DNA from: Trissonchulus latispiculum
Lineage: Eukaryota; Nematoda; Enoplea; Enoplida; Ironidae
DNA: 64,000 bases
Direction: 5' to 3'
Assembly: GCA_030248195.1 (NCBI GenBank)
Contig: JASAND010026597.1
Span: 42,226-106,225 of the forward strand
In this document: positions 22,591 through 33,900 of the stretch, in pieces
Position numbering within the stretch: position 1 is the stretch's first letter
How the letters are laid out: each line of letters begins with the position of its first letter
Program-made: the position numbers and the translations under genes
Notes under the pieces: generated by a model
What the model was told of the DNA's origin: nothing
The model's input: only the letters and a program-made list of their open reading frames with translations
The model's database searches: none

Positions 22591-23745
22591 CCGGGGGGTG
22601 GGGTAGGAAAAATGTGAAAATGTGGGGGGTCGTAGCACTGCGTGGGGTTTAGGAAATTGAAAGAATTCAATTTTTCCGTGCGTACATGGGTTTATCGGAA
22701 AACAAAATTAAGGGGGGTCGAACGCTGACCAAGGGCGGGGGGGGGTCGTCGCACTGCGTGCGGATGGGATAATTTGAAAGAACAGAATTGTGTCAGCATG
22801 AGAAAACGTTTCCACAGGGGTTTTTGGAAAACATGATGAAGGGGGCCGAACGACTAGTGGGGGGGGGTGTCGGCGCACTGCGTGGGGTTTAGGGAATTGA
22901 AAGAATTCATTTTTTCCGTACGTAGATGTATATAAGTCAGCAGCTTCTAAAAAGGGTTTATCTGACAACAGAATTAAGGGGGGCGAACGCCCTATATGGG
23001 GGGAGGGGGTCGTCGCACTGCGTGGGGTTTAGGAAATTTGAAAAAACGCAATTGTTTCTGCATCAGAAAACGTTTACAGAGTAGTTATCGGAAAACAGGA
23101 TGACGGGGGGGCGAACTCCCACGTGGGGGGGGTCGTCGCAGTGCGTGTGGTTTGGAAAATTTGAAAAAACGCAATTGTCTCTGCATCAGAAAACGTTTGC
23201 AGAGGGGTTATCGGAAAACAGGATGACGGGATAATTTGAAAGAACACACTTGTTTCAGTATGAGTAAACGTTTCTATAGGGGTTTTTGGAAAACAGGATG
23301 AAGGGGGGGTCGAACGAACAACCAGGGGGGGAGTCGTCGCACTGCGTGGGATTTAGGAAATTGAAAGAGTGCAGTTTTTCCGTACGCAGACGTAGGTCAG
23401 CAACTTCTAAAAAGATTTTATCGGATAACAGAATTAAGGGAGGGGGGTCGAACGCCCTGCATGGGGGGAATTGCGCTGCGCCCGGATGGGATAATTTGAA
23501 AGAACAGAATTGTTTCAGCATGAGAAAACGTTTCCTTAGGGGCGTTTGGAAAACAGGATGAAGGGAGGCTGAACGACCACCGGGGGAGGGTCGTCGCACT
23601 GCGTGGGGTTTAGGAAATTGAAAGAATTCCATTTCTTCCGTACGTAAATGTTCAGAAACTTCTAAAAAGGGTTTATCAGAAAACAGGATGAAGGGGGGCC
23701 GAACGCCCACCGGGGGGGGGGGGGTCGTCGCACTGCGAATGTCGT
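22590..23745. repeat. G-rich degenerate tandem repeat, about 9 units
   Basis: The anchor GTCGTCGCACTGCG or close variants recurs at about 22635, 22751, 22875, 23015, 23139, 23339, 23473, 23595 and 23730. Spacing alternates around 116-140. Two unit types alternate (one with GGGTTTAGGAAATTGAAAGA, one with GGATGGGATAATTTGAAAGA), suggesting a dimeric unit of about 255 bp. Each unit contains G runs of 6 to 12. Confidence 0.8.
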
Positions 23746-24490
23746 CCCCCAATGACAAAAAATGTTCGCCTCAACACGGGCTTTCATGTGATACCAAACT
23801 TGGCTACTTTTGGAAAAATTTATTTTTGGCCATTTTGGAACGGTCTAGACCCTGGTCAGGGCACCACAGGCCGCTGGGTCCACTTTGGAGGGGTCCTCCA
23901 ATGACAAAAAATGTTCGCCTCACCAAGCGCTTTCATTTGATACAAAATTTGCAAACTTTTCGAAAAATCGTTTTTTGACCGGCCCTCACCCCTGACCAGG
24001 GCGCCACAGCTCGCTAGGGACACTTTAGAGGGGTCCTCCAATGACAAAAAATGTTCACCTCACCAAGGGCTTTCATTTGATACCAAACTTGGCCACTTTT
24101 GGAAAAATCGATTTTTGACCATTTTGGACCGGTCCGGACCCTGGTCAGGGTGCCACAGGCCGCTGGGTCCACTTTGGAGGGGTCCTCCAATGACAAAAAA
24201 TGTTCGCCTCACCAAGGGCTTTATTTGATACCAAACTTGGCCACTTTTGGAAAAATCGATTTTTGGCCATTTTGGACCGATCCGGACCCTGGTCAGGGCG
24301 CCACAGGCCGCTGGGTCCACTTTGGAGGGGTCCTCCAATGACAAAAAATGTTCGCCTCACCAAGGGCTTTCATTTGATACCAAACTTGGCCACTTTTGGA
24401 AAAATTGATTTTTGGCCATTTTGGGCCCGGTCCCCGGTCCGGACGCCTGGCCAGGGCGCCACAGGGGTCCGGGCGAAACCTACTATAGCC
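23746..24490. repeat. 148-bp tandem array, about 5 copies
   Basis: ATGTTCGCCTCA recurs at 23762, 23911, 24051, 24200 and 24348 (one with CACCT). Units share GGGCTTTCATTTGATACCAA with the 147-bp array at 919-1427, and GACCCTGGTCAGGGCGCCAC, a relative of GACCCTGGGCGAGG in the 145- and 155-bp arrays. Confidence 0.92.
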
Positions 24491-25330
24491 TATGCTCTAG
24501 TGCTCCCGCACCCCACCCCAAACCCCAAATAAGAGAGACCTGCTCACTGTAGATATTTCTGTAGAAGAGGTTAAAGTTGGAGTTGCGACACGGTAGGGCC
24601 CACCACCATCAGGATGCTCCCCAGCCACATGGATAGGTCCTACAGCGAAACTAATGGGCCTTTTAGAGTCACCATATAGGGGTTCCTATTCGAATACAAA
24701 ACCTCAGCCCAGCAGCTCTCATGTGTAGGGCTCCACAGTCCCTAGGCCGAGACCCCCCATTTTACACGCTAATTTTGGACCCATGGCCAGAAAATCACAG
24801 GGGCCAGATCCAAAATTTATATAGCCTGTCACCATTAGGCCCATGGGGCAATGCTCCACAGCCAACCTTAGGCCCATCGGCCTGCCCCAGTTAAAGAAGA
24901 CCCGAACAGAAGGATTGACCATTTTGGAAAATCTTCGAAAAAATCGAAATCCTGCTATGTACACAGACCTATGGGGAGGCCCTACCTACTCCATACTCAT
25001 TTCCCCAGAAATGGGGAAAAAGTTGTTCAAAAAAAACCCCATATGGTACAGGAAATCGGAGACCTCCGACCCCTAGGGGGGGAGGAAAAAAAATTGGAGA
25101 GAAAGTCGTGCATTGAAAAATTGAATCTGTCATATCTCAAAAACGGCTCGGCCGATTTTGCTCAAATTTGCAGAGCATGTACCCCTCGTGACGGGGTTTC
25201 TACTGGTACAATATGAAGGCTCTACCTCAACTCCTCCGCCGGCACCAGGGAGAATATTTTCCAAGAGGCGCAATACGCCTTTTTTCCCTATTCTAGGTAG
25301 TGCGCTGACGCGCACTACCTGATTTGGAAA
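24491..25330. repeat. Repeat tail with a second copy at 26340-26600
   Basis: GCGAAACTAATGGGCCTTTT and CACCATATAGGGGTTCCTAT occur at 24645-24690 and again at 26452-26495 in the same order and orientation. The stretch ends with a small inverted pair (AGGTAGTGCG / CGCACTACCT near 25294-25320). No gene. Confidence 0.75.
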
Positions 25331-25726
25331 TTGCAATGGTAATATTAATGCAAATAATGTAAATGGCACTTTCTATATTTTTCTTTTGCTTAAAATCTAT
25401 CGTCACTTTATAAATGCAAAAAGAAAACATGAATAGTTTCTGGAGAATTGTGAGCAATTAACAAAATTCTTGGTCAATTATCAAAATAAATAAATGCCTT
25501 TAGTGGCTTTGGCATGCAATGAATGCTTAAACTTATCCTTTCTGACACTTGAACAACGCCCCAATCATTACTGTGTTATAGAGGAAATGAATTTGGCATC
25601 GAAACTTTTTTTACACATTTTTAACACTTTTTAACACTTTATTACACTTTTTAACACTTTTTTTACACTGTTAAAAAACAGGTGTAAAAAATTAATCACT
25701 TTTTTACATGTAAATTAACAACCCTA

Positions 25727-26339
25727 GACCATATCATTCGATTCCACTATCAAATAGCTGGGGACCCTTTTTTAATTATTAGGAGACCGCTTTTCGTTGT
25801 AAAGAAATTAACTAAAATGTAAGCGCAACCTGGATTTTGCCTACATTTCCCAACTTTGGCAAGCTACCACTTTAGCTAGAAAGCAGCAATCGGGGCAACT
25901 AAACAAGGGTCCCTGGGTATTTTTGTGTAAAACACGTATAGTAAGTGGCAACCCTCTAACTTGCATAGTAAATGCTCCACAACCGCTTGAAAAAAGTTTG
26001 CCTTCACATGTGGTTGGAAGGTCGGCGTGTAAAATAAATCGAACCATAGAACAGGTTATTATCTTGTGGAAATTAGAAAGAGAAAAGCGTGCTGGTATTA
26101 ATTATTAAAGTTTAAGCTTTGCTAGTAATGTTAATTAGCATGAGATTAAGAAGAGATCATTAAAACTGGCAAACTCGGAAGGACGAGCCGAGCTCTTCTG
26201 AGGTAACCGAAAATGTTACGTAAAATGAAAACAAACCACAGAAGAGGCATTTATTTTTGGCTAATTATAAAGACATAAGTGTGCTCCGTTAAATTATGGG
26301 TTGACCCGAGACTGCCCACTTCATGTGAAATATGAAAGT
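25727..26339. other. Resumed 198-bp unit, then unassigned sequence
   Basis: The first 100 bases continue the tandem unit interrupted by the hAT insertion. The rest shows no gene or repeat boundary. Confidence 0.4.
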
Positions 26340-26600
26340 TCTGCCCAATGGGGATCTTTCTATAATAGAGGCTAAATTTGGACTTGTGACACGGTTGGGA
26401 AACACCCCATCAGGACAGGGTGCCCCCAGCCCCATGGATAGTTCCTAGAGCGAAACTAATGGGCCTTTTAGATTCACCATATAGGGGTTCCTATTCGAAT
26501 ACACAACCTCAGCCCAGCAGCTCCTATGTGTAGGGCTTTACAGTCCGTAGGCCCAAACCCCCTTTTACACACTAAGTTTCGACCCCTGGTCAGGGTGCCA
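26340..26600. repeat. Second copy of the 24540-24790 repeat
   Basis: Colinear with 24540-24790, ending in GACCCCTGGTCAGGGTGCCA, which again matches the 148-bp unit. It lies outside the hAT element, so the family is dispersed. Confidence 0.75.
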
Positions 26601-27540
26601 GAAGTGACCGGCCGACATCTAATGTAGTTAGGACATTGCTGCATGGCCAATATGAGAGCCCAGCTTTGCTGGCTGCGTTCAATTTCGTGGCTACAAAATT
26701 TTCGGACATAGTTATTTCGTCGGGGGTCACTTGGGGGTCCCTACCTTGGGGGCATCTGGAGGGAGGGGGGGCAAGGGAACCGCGGAAAGTAATTTGCCGG
26801 AATTGCGGTCCCCATTATGTAAAGTGAACTTATCCCAGTGAACTTATGCGCTCCCCCTAATTAACAATTTCAAGCAGTAAAACGGTCGATGGTTGGAATA
26901 ACCCAGATAAGAGCTAATTTAGATTTGTCCACAGCCAAACTTCGCGCTGAAGGTGTATAAAATTTTTCAAGTAAAATATATATTTTAATAGTAAAATATC
27001 CGGTGAACTTGGAGCATTACAGTACATTGGTTCATGTTAATAAATTTAAACGACCGCTATTCGCGCGATTTCAAAGTTGTGCCCAAGATTTTCCATGGGG
27101 CAAATTATTTCAAGGAGCCCCACCTCAAGTATCTACGCTAGTAAGACACCCTATCTTTTCTGGGCAATCTCCTGCTCAAAATTTCAGTTCCACGACCTAT
27201 ATATATGTATGCGCATATACGCATATAGACCGCTGTTCGTCAACAATGCGCCGACGGACGGATATATATATATATATAACCATTTTAATGAATACTCATG
27301 TATTCATTAATTAATGAATACTCATGTATTCAGAGACACAAAGTTAAAGCTGATGTTAACTTTCGTGACATACGTAGGCGTAACCTGAGTGAGCATCCTG
27401 TCCTCCACCCTAAAACTATCATGTATCGTCTTGCCGACATTATGTATATAAGGTGATAACCGAAATTAGCAACCACTTGCATTCAAAATACTAATAACGC
27501 CAATAAAATTACAAATCATTCAACGATGTCTTGGCTAAGG
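26601..27540. other. Unassigned sequence with TA tracts and a small palindrome
   Basis: It contains ATATGCGCATATACGCATAT-like alternations near 27205 and a tandem 26-bp unit near 27288-27335 (AATGAATACTCATGTATTCA twice, each nearly self-complementary). No convincing exon. Confidence 0.35.
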
Positions 27541-28437
27541 AAATCAAGATGAAGAATTCAAAAACAAAGGTTCACGGTATTATGTGAGATTTCCGAGAAG
27601 GATACTTTCCGAATTTGATACAATTCCGAACCAATCGGTGCAGTTGTCACAAAACGTTCAATACTGCACAGCGTTGCCTAGGTGTATGATCCTCTTGATA
27701 TTGTCAATCCTGTTATCATTCCTGGAAAATTGAAAGTGAAACTAAAAATTGAAAATTGGAAATAGGACAAAGTTGTATCTGAAGATCATCACAAGGAGTG
27801 GCAATATATTCTGAATGACTTCTCACAGAGTCCAGTCCAGAGTCCAGTCCAGAGTTCAGACGACAAGGATATTGTCAGAGATATTTGGTTGACCTGCTTC
27901 ACTGCCGCAAGCAGTGTCGCGGAAAGTCAGAACGTTCTTTCAAAGGCCAGAGTAGCACCAGTGAAGCCATCGATGACCATTCCACGCCTTGAGTTGATGG
28001 CTGTGCAAATTGGTTTTCGCTGTTTGAGATTCGTAGAGAGAGCTTCGACTTACAGTGCTGAAGAAACGTCTTTGAACCGATTCCCAAATAGTCGTGCATT
28101 GGATTCAACCAGAAAAACCTCTGGAGCCATTCGTTCAACGCCGAATTCATGAAATCAGCAACCCTGAAGACACAGAATTTTCCTACGTTGGAACGAAAGA
28201 GAATCTTGCTGATATAGCATCTAGAGGATGTACCTTTGAAATACTGAAGAATTCCAATTGGTTCACTGGTCCTTCTTGGTTGATTCAAAATGAAACAAAT
28301 TGGCCGGTGTGGTCAGCTACCTCCTGTAATGGGGAACTAGCCGGGGCGCACAGATTTCATCCTCCAGGCATATTGCTGACAGATGACGACACAGTGGTTC
28401 AAGGAAACGGTGTACAAATGGCAGTTCACAAATACTG
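27540..28437 (+). pseudogene. BEL/Pao retroelement pol remnant (RT to RNase H region)
   Basis: Translated pieces in shifting frames match the reverse transcriptase end and RNase H-like region of BEL/Pao polyproteins. In order: a YDPLDIVNPVIIPGKL segment (about 27685), KARVAPVKP then TIPRLELMAVQIG (about 27950-28010), and HWIQPEKPLEPFVQRRIHEI followed by TKENLADIASRG and GPSWL (28095-28290). IPRLEL, the ADIASRG segment and the P-WL end are family hallmarks. At least one stop and two frame changes break it. No LTRs, integrase or gag were found next to it. Confidence 0.85.
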
Positions 28438-29240
28438 AAGTTGTTTCGGTATTCGGTTTCGGTTTCGGTTGTTGTTCGGTATATATTTATTCATTCTTCC
28501 TTTCCCCCCTTTCATATTGTTAAATTATTGAATTTAAATTAGGCATATAGTTAAAATAAATTTGTATTCAAGAAACAGAAGCTAGTTATATTTTATTTTC
28601 AAAGGTTTTGGCAGTTAAAGGCTTTTTCTTTAAGCATTAATTTAAATCTTTTCAATCCAAATGCTGAGTTTTCATCATAATTTTCAATATAAATTTGAAT
28701 CTTAAGTCCTAAGTATATTGTTAAAAATTAGAAAGATCAAAATCTAAAACTAAGCTAAACTAAACTAAAACTCGCCTTGATTAAATTTTGGAGTCATGAA
28801 AATTGGAATCATGCCTACTTTGGTCACTTATTTCCAACTATGAATCGGCGTAACGTATCGGCATATATATATTAAATTAACTAATGTAACTTGTAATTTG
28901 TAGTCCGTAGTTTAATGCTTCCTCTTATTAATAGAACTATAATTTCAGTTTTGTACAAGTTCGTTTCCCAATTGTATGGAGAAACGCAAGTTTTCAGATT
29001 TTTTTGCAGACTTAAGCAAAGTTGACCCAAAGTTTCTCGCGGGATATCGGTTATGTTCGATATGTACCTATTATCAAACGTAGCTGGGGAACGTCTTTTA
29101 GAAAGATACTATGACTATGAATTCGCTATTTTCTATGGATCGCCATTTCCAATGACAAACTTCAGCGTGCGAAGAAAATGCACTACAATCGCTGGAACAT
29201 TTGCTCGTAATGAAATAGAATTAAAATGTGAGACACACTG
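28438..29240. other. Unassigned A/T-rich sequence
   Basis: A run of CGGTTTCGGTT repeats lies at 28446-28478. A 62-codon frame at 29053-29241 is not recognised and overlaps text resembling the 198-bp unit (TTTTTTGCAGACTTAAG), so it is not called. Confidence 0.35.
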
Positions 29241-30719
29241 AAGAACTGGAATAAACTGTAGGAATATTAATTTTAATGAAATATGTTGCCTACATTAAGT
29301 TAGGATGAACTGTAAAGTTGGAAGGGTATGGTCAACCGAACTTTACGGGTGGAAACTGTGCGCGTATGGAAACGACGAACCTGGAGGAGACTTATGTTCC
29401 AGTCGACCTGGGCAGGATCTCGCCAAGAATTAAATAAGCCTAACGAATTACTAAAGGAGCTGACCAAAGGGACAAAGGACTGCCTTACTACTGGACTAAT
29501 GAAGAAACTCTGATTAAATTAAATACACGCTCAGTAAATAATTAGCCTACCTAGACGTGGAAGTAACTCAAAATCTACCGACTATGCAATTCTAATCAAA
29601 ACCTAGCTAAAACACCCTATTGGCTCAGCTACTGAGACCACATTTAATTATAATTAAACAGGGGAGAGACTCCCGAAAAGTACATAAATATCAAGAATTT
29701 TTAGCAATAGAGTATTCATCAACAAAGTTCACAAAAACAGAAGAAATTTAAACAAACGTACACTCTAAGAATAGTTACACAAAAACATAGCATGAATAAA
29801 GCAGGCTACATAAACGAATTAATCCTTCAAATTATTTACACCCTTCAACAAAACTAATATCTCACTAATAAATCCCTAAGCCGTCGCGGCTAACTAATCT
29901 ATTTGATTTGGCATATTAAAACCCTCTTCTAAAATAAACAGCCAAATTAGTTACTGGTTAAAAAGGTGGATTACGCACAAAAAGTGCAGCTAGTACTTTT
30001 AGGTGGACCCACTAAATAAATTTTGATTTAACTCACAAGGTCGCCTTGGAGTCTATAGAAGAAAAGAAACTAAATCAATTGACTTACAAATACCCAGGAT
30101 AGGCGTCCGAAATAAATGGCAAAAGGCTAGGCACTCCGTTTTGAAATAGCAACCGCACGCACGAAAGACAAAAGTAAGACTGACTGGTTTTGAAAGAGAA
30201 GTCTGAGAGAGATGCCTAGTGAATTTTGATTGGCTGAATTTGAGACCCTCTTGCAGACCCGACTATGCGCTTCCACAAGTCTAGCTCAGCAGCGCCACCT
30301 AGTCGCTCGTTTTTGGTCAAAAATTGCCGACTGCTCATCCTCATTTTGTTAACTAACTTGCCGACAATTTCTTCAATTTGCCGCCCGACTTGAAGACCTG
30401 TCACGTTTACCACTAAAAATGCGTCTTGTCCAAAATTACTTTTCAATGTGATTTACCAAAAATGTAGGGGAAACGATTGCCGTATTGAGTTTGTCTGCGA
30501 TCAATTTGTTTTTCCGATATATTGTGTGCTTACCTAGGTCTAGAGCCATGAAAATGTTCGTGTTGGTCTCATGTTCTTTAAATTGTAGATAATATCGTAT
30601 TATGTGTAATCATATTCACTGTTATACCATTGCCACACTCTAACTTAATTGAAGCTTGAATTGATCTAAATTTCGTTCCGAGCGAAGATCAGACTACAAT
30701 GCTGAATTTTAGAGGGGTA
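29241..30719. other. Unassigned, no supported gene
   Basis: Long stretch with short frames only. The composition is close to that of the flanks of the gag copies, so parts may be retroelement UTR or LTR, but no LTR pair was identified. Confidence 0.3.
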
Positions 30720-31740
30720 ACGGAACCGGCAAAATTTTGCCGAAATTAGGGAATATAAGCCTAAAGTTGCGTGTTTCAACGTAGAACCTCTAACGTCTAT
30801 CTGTAGAGACAACATTTCAGACCCCAAATTATTCCCCTTTTCTTTACATGTACTCCGCCTTTGGAGGAAAAATATTGAGTTTTTAGAACAGAGCTTTTTA
30901 AAGATCAGCCGTACTCCAAAAATCGAAGTTTGCTCTCTTCGGCGGCTCTATTTTCCAAAAAGAACTCACTTTGACAATACGGCAAGGTGTGTGTAACGAA
31001 TGTAACTGCGAAGTAATAATAACATTGTTTAGTAATATGTTGCTCTTGCCAGTAATTTCACGTAATTTTAAGAATGCTCCGGACTCGGGGACACCTCCCA
31101 ACCCACCTGAACAAATTCCGAGTCTTTCCTCGCCATGCTCCGGCTGAACAGATGTCTGCTTGTCCTAATTTATCAAAACTTGGACCGCCCACGTGCTGGC
31201 CACTTTCTCCACCCCACCACCATGGTCACTTCTCGGAATGTCTCAATGCTGGTATTTTGCAGCGTACTTTGATGAATGCACACTTTCTGCCTTCTAGGGC
31301 ATGTGCTCTCAACTCCTTCAGTCTGTGCCCAAGGATGGGACTGAACTGCGGAGGCCATGGTTCCCCAGGTCTCCTCCACGCTCATGCCCAGGTGAGTTGC
31401 GGGGGTCTAAATAGGTATATTGACTTAGCTTCAAGGAGGAGGATGGGTTTTCTGACAAACAAGTTGAACTTCTTCGTTAAAATTGTGGTTGTTTTTCGGA
31501 TTAAGAACTGATCTCAAGATAGAGTGCCTCCTGGGTGTACTACATGTTAAGGCAGTTGATATAGTTTCAGTTGGCGGAAAGAGAATACCATCTCTGGGGA
31601 GGGATACGCATCCTTCCTGGAGCCTAACCTTCGAGCGGAGCAAGACGCTCCAGCGGCAATCGCCGAAGCAGAAAAAGCTGTCAGCCTGGATCTGAAAGTT
31701 TGCGGAAACTTTTTTTTCCTAATATGGAAAACGTTCCTCG
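30720..31740 (+). pseudogene. Decayed gag copy, plus orientation
   Basis: Plus-strand segments match the reverse complement of 32850-33890. These include the leader (CCAAAAAGAACTCACTT at about 30955), the region with CACCATGGTCACTTC at about 31217, and a block with GAGGATGGGTTTTCTGACAA at about 31440. The order fits leader then gag. Frames are broken throughout and several blocks are lost. It is a second, older copy of the same retroelement as the intact gag, facing it. Confidence 0.8.
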
Positions 31741-32174
31741 TGAAGTGGATTGCCTGTTTGGGTATAGTGGTGCGGGGAGGGTCAGCTAGAAGTCACATTT
31801 CAGCGAGGGGAGGGAAAGAAGGAATATATAGGGGAAGAGAGGATAAAGAGAACAGATAAGAAATAGAGGTGACGGTAACAGCGGTCAGGGGAAAGGTCAA
31901 GCGTAGAGAAAGTGGTTCATTGGAATGGGGGACAGAGGAGACCAGGGAGCGAATATCAGCCGTACTAGGTGTAAGGGCACCTCTCAATAGACAGGGGCCT
32001 CGTACTCTCGAACGGGACGACAGGTACAAATCATACGGCTGTCACATTAAACCTTATGAAAAGTGTGAGAGGTAAGACACCGGGCAAAGAGGAGACCGGG
32101 CGGACACGGAACAGACGATGTTGTCGGTATAGGGTGGGGGTAAGGAATGAGTAGCAGAGGATGTAGGGGGGCAA
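31741..32174. other. Purine-rich spacer between facing gag copies
   Basis: G/A-rich sequence with a roughly 129-bp duplication (CTTATGAAAAGTGTGAGAGG at about 32055 and a close copy at about 32183, the latter inside the gag 3' end). No pol gene is present where one would be expected downstream of gag. Confidence 0.45.
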
Positions 32175-33605
32175 TTAAAACTTATGGAAAAGTGGGAGAG
32201 GTAAGAATGGTGGGAGGAGATCCGGGCGGATGGAGAGGTGCGGTATAGGGGGGGGTAGGGTGCGAGGGGGCGGCCCGGTGTCATGGTAATGTCCAGGCTC
32301 TTGAGCTCTGGACCGTGAAACCGCGAATTTTGGTCCGTATTCGCGTCTCATCTCTGCAGGGAGATCGGACCGCTGGTCTCGACGGTCCGACTGTTGACCA
32401 TTGTCCCGTCGGTGGTCGGACCGATAGCGCTCATTTCTGTTCTGCTGGTCATAATTCCGGTCGTCCCTACGCTCATTATTTCTATTATCTCGACTATCAT
32501 AATTTCTATTATTCCTATTATCATAACGTTCCCTGTTACCGTTTCCCGTATTATCGTTATATCTGCCACGATCAAAGTTGTCGCGCCCTTGTCCACCCCG
32601 GTTGTCATAATTTCTATTTCGATCAGAATTTCGAAAAGAGCCGCGATTAGACTGAAAATTTTGACTTCTGGCTTGATAAGCTCCTCCTCCCGGTTGTCGG
32701 CATTCGCGTCGGACATGACCAGGCTTATTACAGTTAAAACAGGTAATTCCAGGCGGTAAATCACGAGAACGTTCATTTTTCCCTGTGTTAGAAGCTTTTT
32801 TGGAATTTTCCGCCTCAAACTTTTCAAAGCGAATTTTCAAATCCCTGACAGCTTTTTCTGCTTCGGCGATTGCCGCTGGAGCGTCTTGCTCCGCTCGAAA
32901 GTTAGGCTCCAAAAAGGATGGGTATCCCTCCCCAGGGTACTCTCCCTCCGCCAACTGAGCTCTCTCGACTGCCTTAGCTAGCGTAGTACACCCAGGAGGC
33001 ACTCTATTTTTGAGATCAGTTCTTAATCCAAAAAGAAACAACCGCAATTTTAACAGTTCAACTTGTTTGTCAGAAAACCCATCCTCCTCCTTGAAACTAA
33101 GTCGAGCATACCTATTCAAACGCATTAAATAATCAGCCACGGGTTCCCCTTTTTCCTGCTTCACCTGGAACATGAGAGAGGAAGCGTGGAGTGCGGTATG
33201 GGGGGGAACCATAATCTTTTTTGCCTCCGCAATCAGTTCAGTCCACTTACCCCTGCTGTCCTTGGGCACAGACCGGAAGAGTTCGAGAGCACGCCCTTTC
33301 AGAGAACTTGAGAAGGTGTGAATTTTTTGCCATTCATCAAAGTTCATTACGCTGCAAAACCGTTCATATTTTTCAACGTGCTCTTCGAACGATTCCGAGG
33401 AGTGACCATGGTGAATAGGAACCGAACTGAAAGCAGTGGCCACCCCTTGGGCCCTAACCACCGCATTGAATTCGGTCAGAGTTTTTGTCAGTGCAGTTAA
33501 AGCAACATGTTCGGGTCCAGCCGGAGGCGGCGTGGACGGAGGAGATTCTGGTTGTTCAGGGGGGTTGGGTGGTGTTCCCCCTCCCGTTTCCGCAGGATCA
33601 GGCAT
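32175..33605 (-). CDS. LTR-retroelement Gag-like protein, intact frame
   Basis: A 476-residue open frame from ATG at 33605. Residues 1-32 are proline-rich. Residues 60-225 resemble a retrotransposon capsid (FEEHVEKYERF, LKGRALELF, DYLMRLNRYARLS). A coiled-coil stretch is likely at 245-272. A CCHC zinc knuckle is complete at C289, C292, H297, C302. Residues 315-420 are extremely rich in R, D and N, a probable RNA-binding tail. The last 40 residues are proline-rich and may be read-through into unrelated sequence. Gag would form the particle that packages element RNA. No pol is linked to it, so the element is gag-only or 3'-truncated. Its leader continues to about 33890. Confidence 0.85.
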   Translation of the reverse strand: MPDPAETGGGTPPNPPEQPESPPSTPPPAGPEHVALTALTKTLTEFNAVVRAQGVATAFSSVPIHHGHSSESFEEHVEKYERFCSVMNFDEWQKIHTFSSSLKGRALELFRSVPKDSRGKWTELIAEAKKIMVPPHTALHASSLMFQVKQEKGEPVADYLMRLNRYARLSFKEEDGFSDKQVELLKLRLFLFGLRTDLKNRVPPGCTTLAKAVERAQLAEGEYPGEGYPSFLEPNFRAEQDAPAAIAEAEKAVRDLKIRFEKFEAENSKKASNTGKNERSRDLPPGITCFNCNKPGHVRRECRQPGGGAYQARSQNFQSNRGSFRNSDRNRNYDNRGGQGRDNFDRGRYNDNTGNGNRERYDNRNNRNYDSRDNRNNERRDDRNYDQQNRNERYRSDHRRDNGQQSDRRDQRSDLPAEMRREYGPKFAVSRSRAQEPGHYHDTGPPPRTLPPPIPHLSIRPDLLPPFLPLPLFHKF

Positions 33606-33900
33606 TCTTAGTCGTACGTACAGTTATCTTACCTAACTAAACAACTAGATTACCAAACAATGTTATTATTACTTCACCAATTATTCGTTACACACACAAT
33701 TACACCTCGATTGTTGTCAAAGAAGTGAGTTCTTTTTGGAAAAAATAAGGAGCCCAGAATTTTTCAGAGAAAACAAACTTCGGTACGTTGCAACTGATCT
33801 TTCTAAAAATTCTGTTTTAAAAACTCCAATATTTTTTCCTCCAAAGGCGGGCTCCACATGTAAAGAAAAGGGTATTTGGGGGTCGTTTTTCTCTAAGTTT
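33606..33900 (-). other. Gag leader shared by both copies
   Basis: Matches 30780-31080 in inverted orientation (AGTGAGTTCTTTTTGGAAAA, AACAATGTTATTATTACTTC). Homology stops near 33900, which may mark the element edge. No primer-binding site was identified. Confidence 0.6.

Noticed and set aside
32315..32827. Plus- and minus-strand frames overlapping the gag 3' part
   Set aside because: They are shadows of the R/D/N-rich tail of the intact gag, caused by its biased codons.
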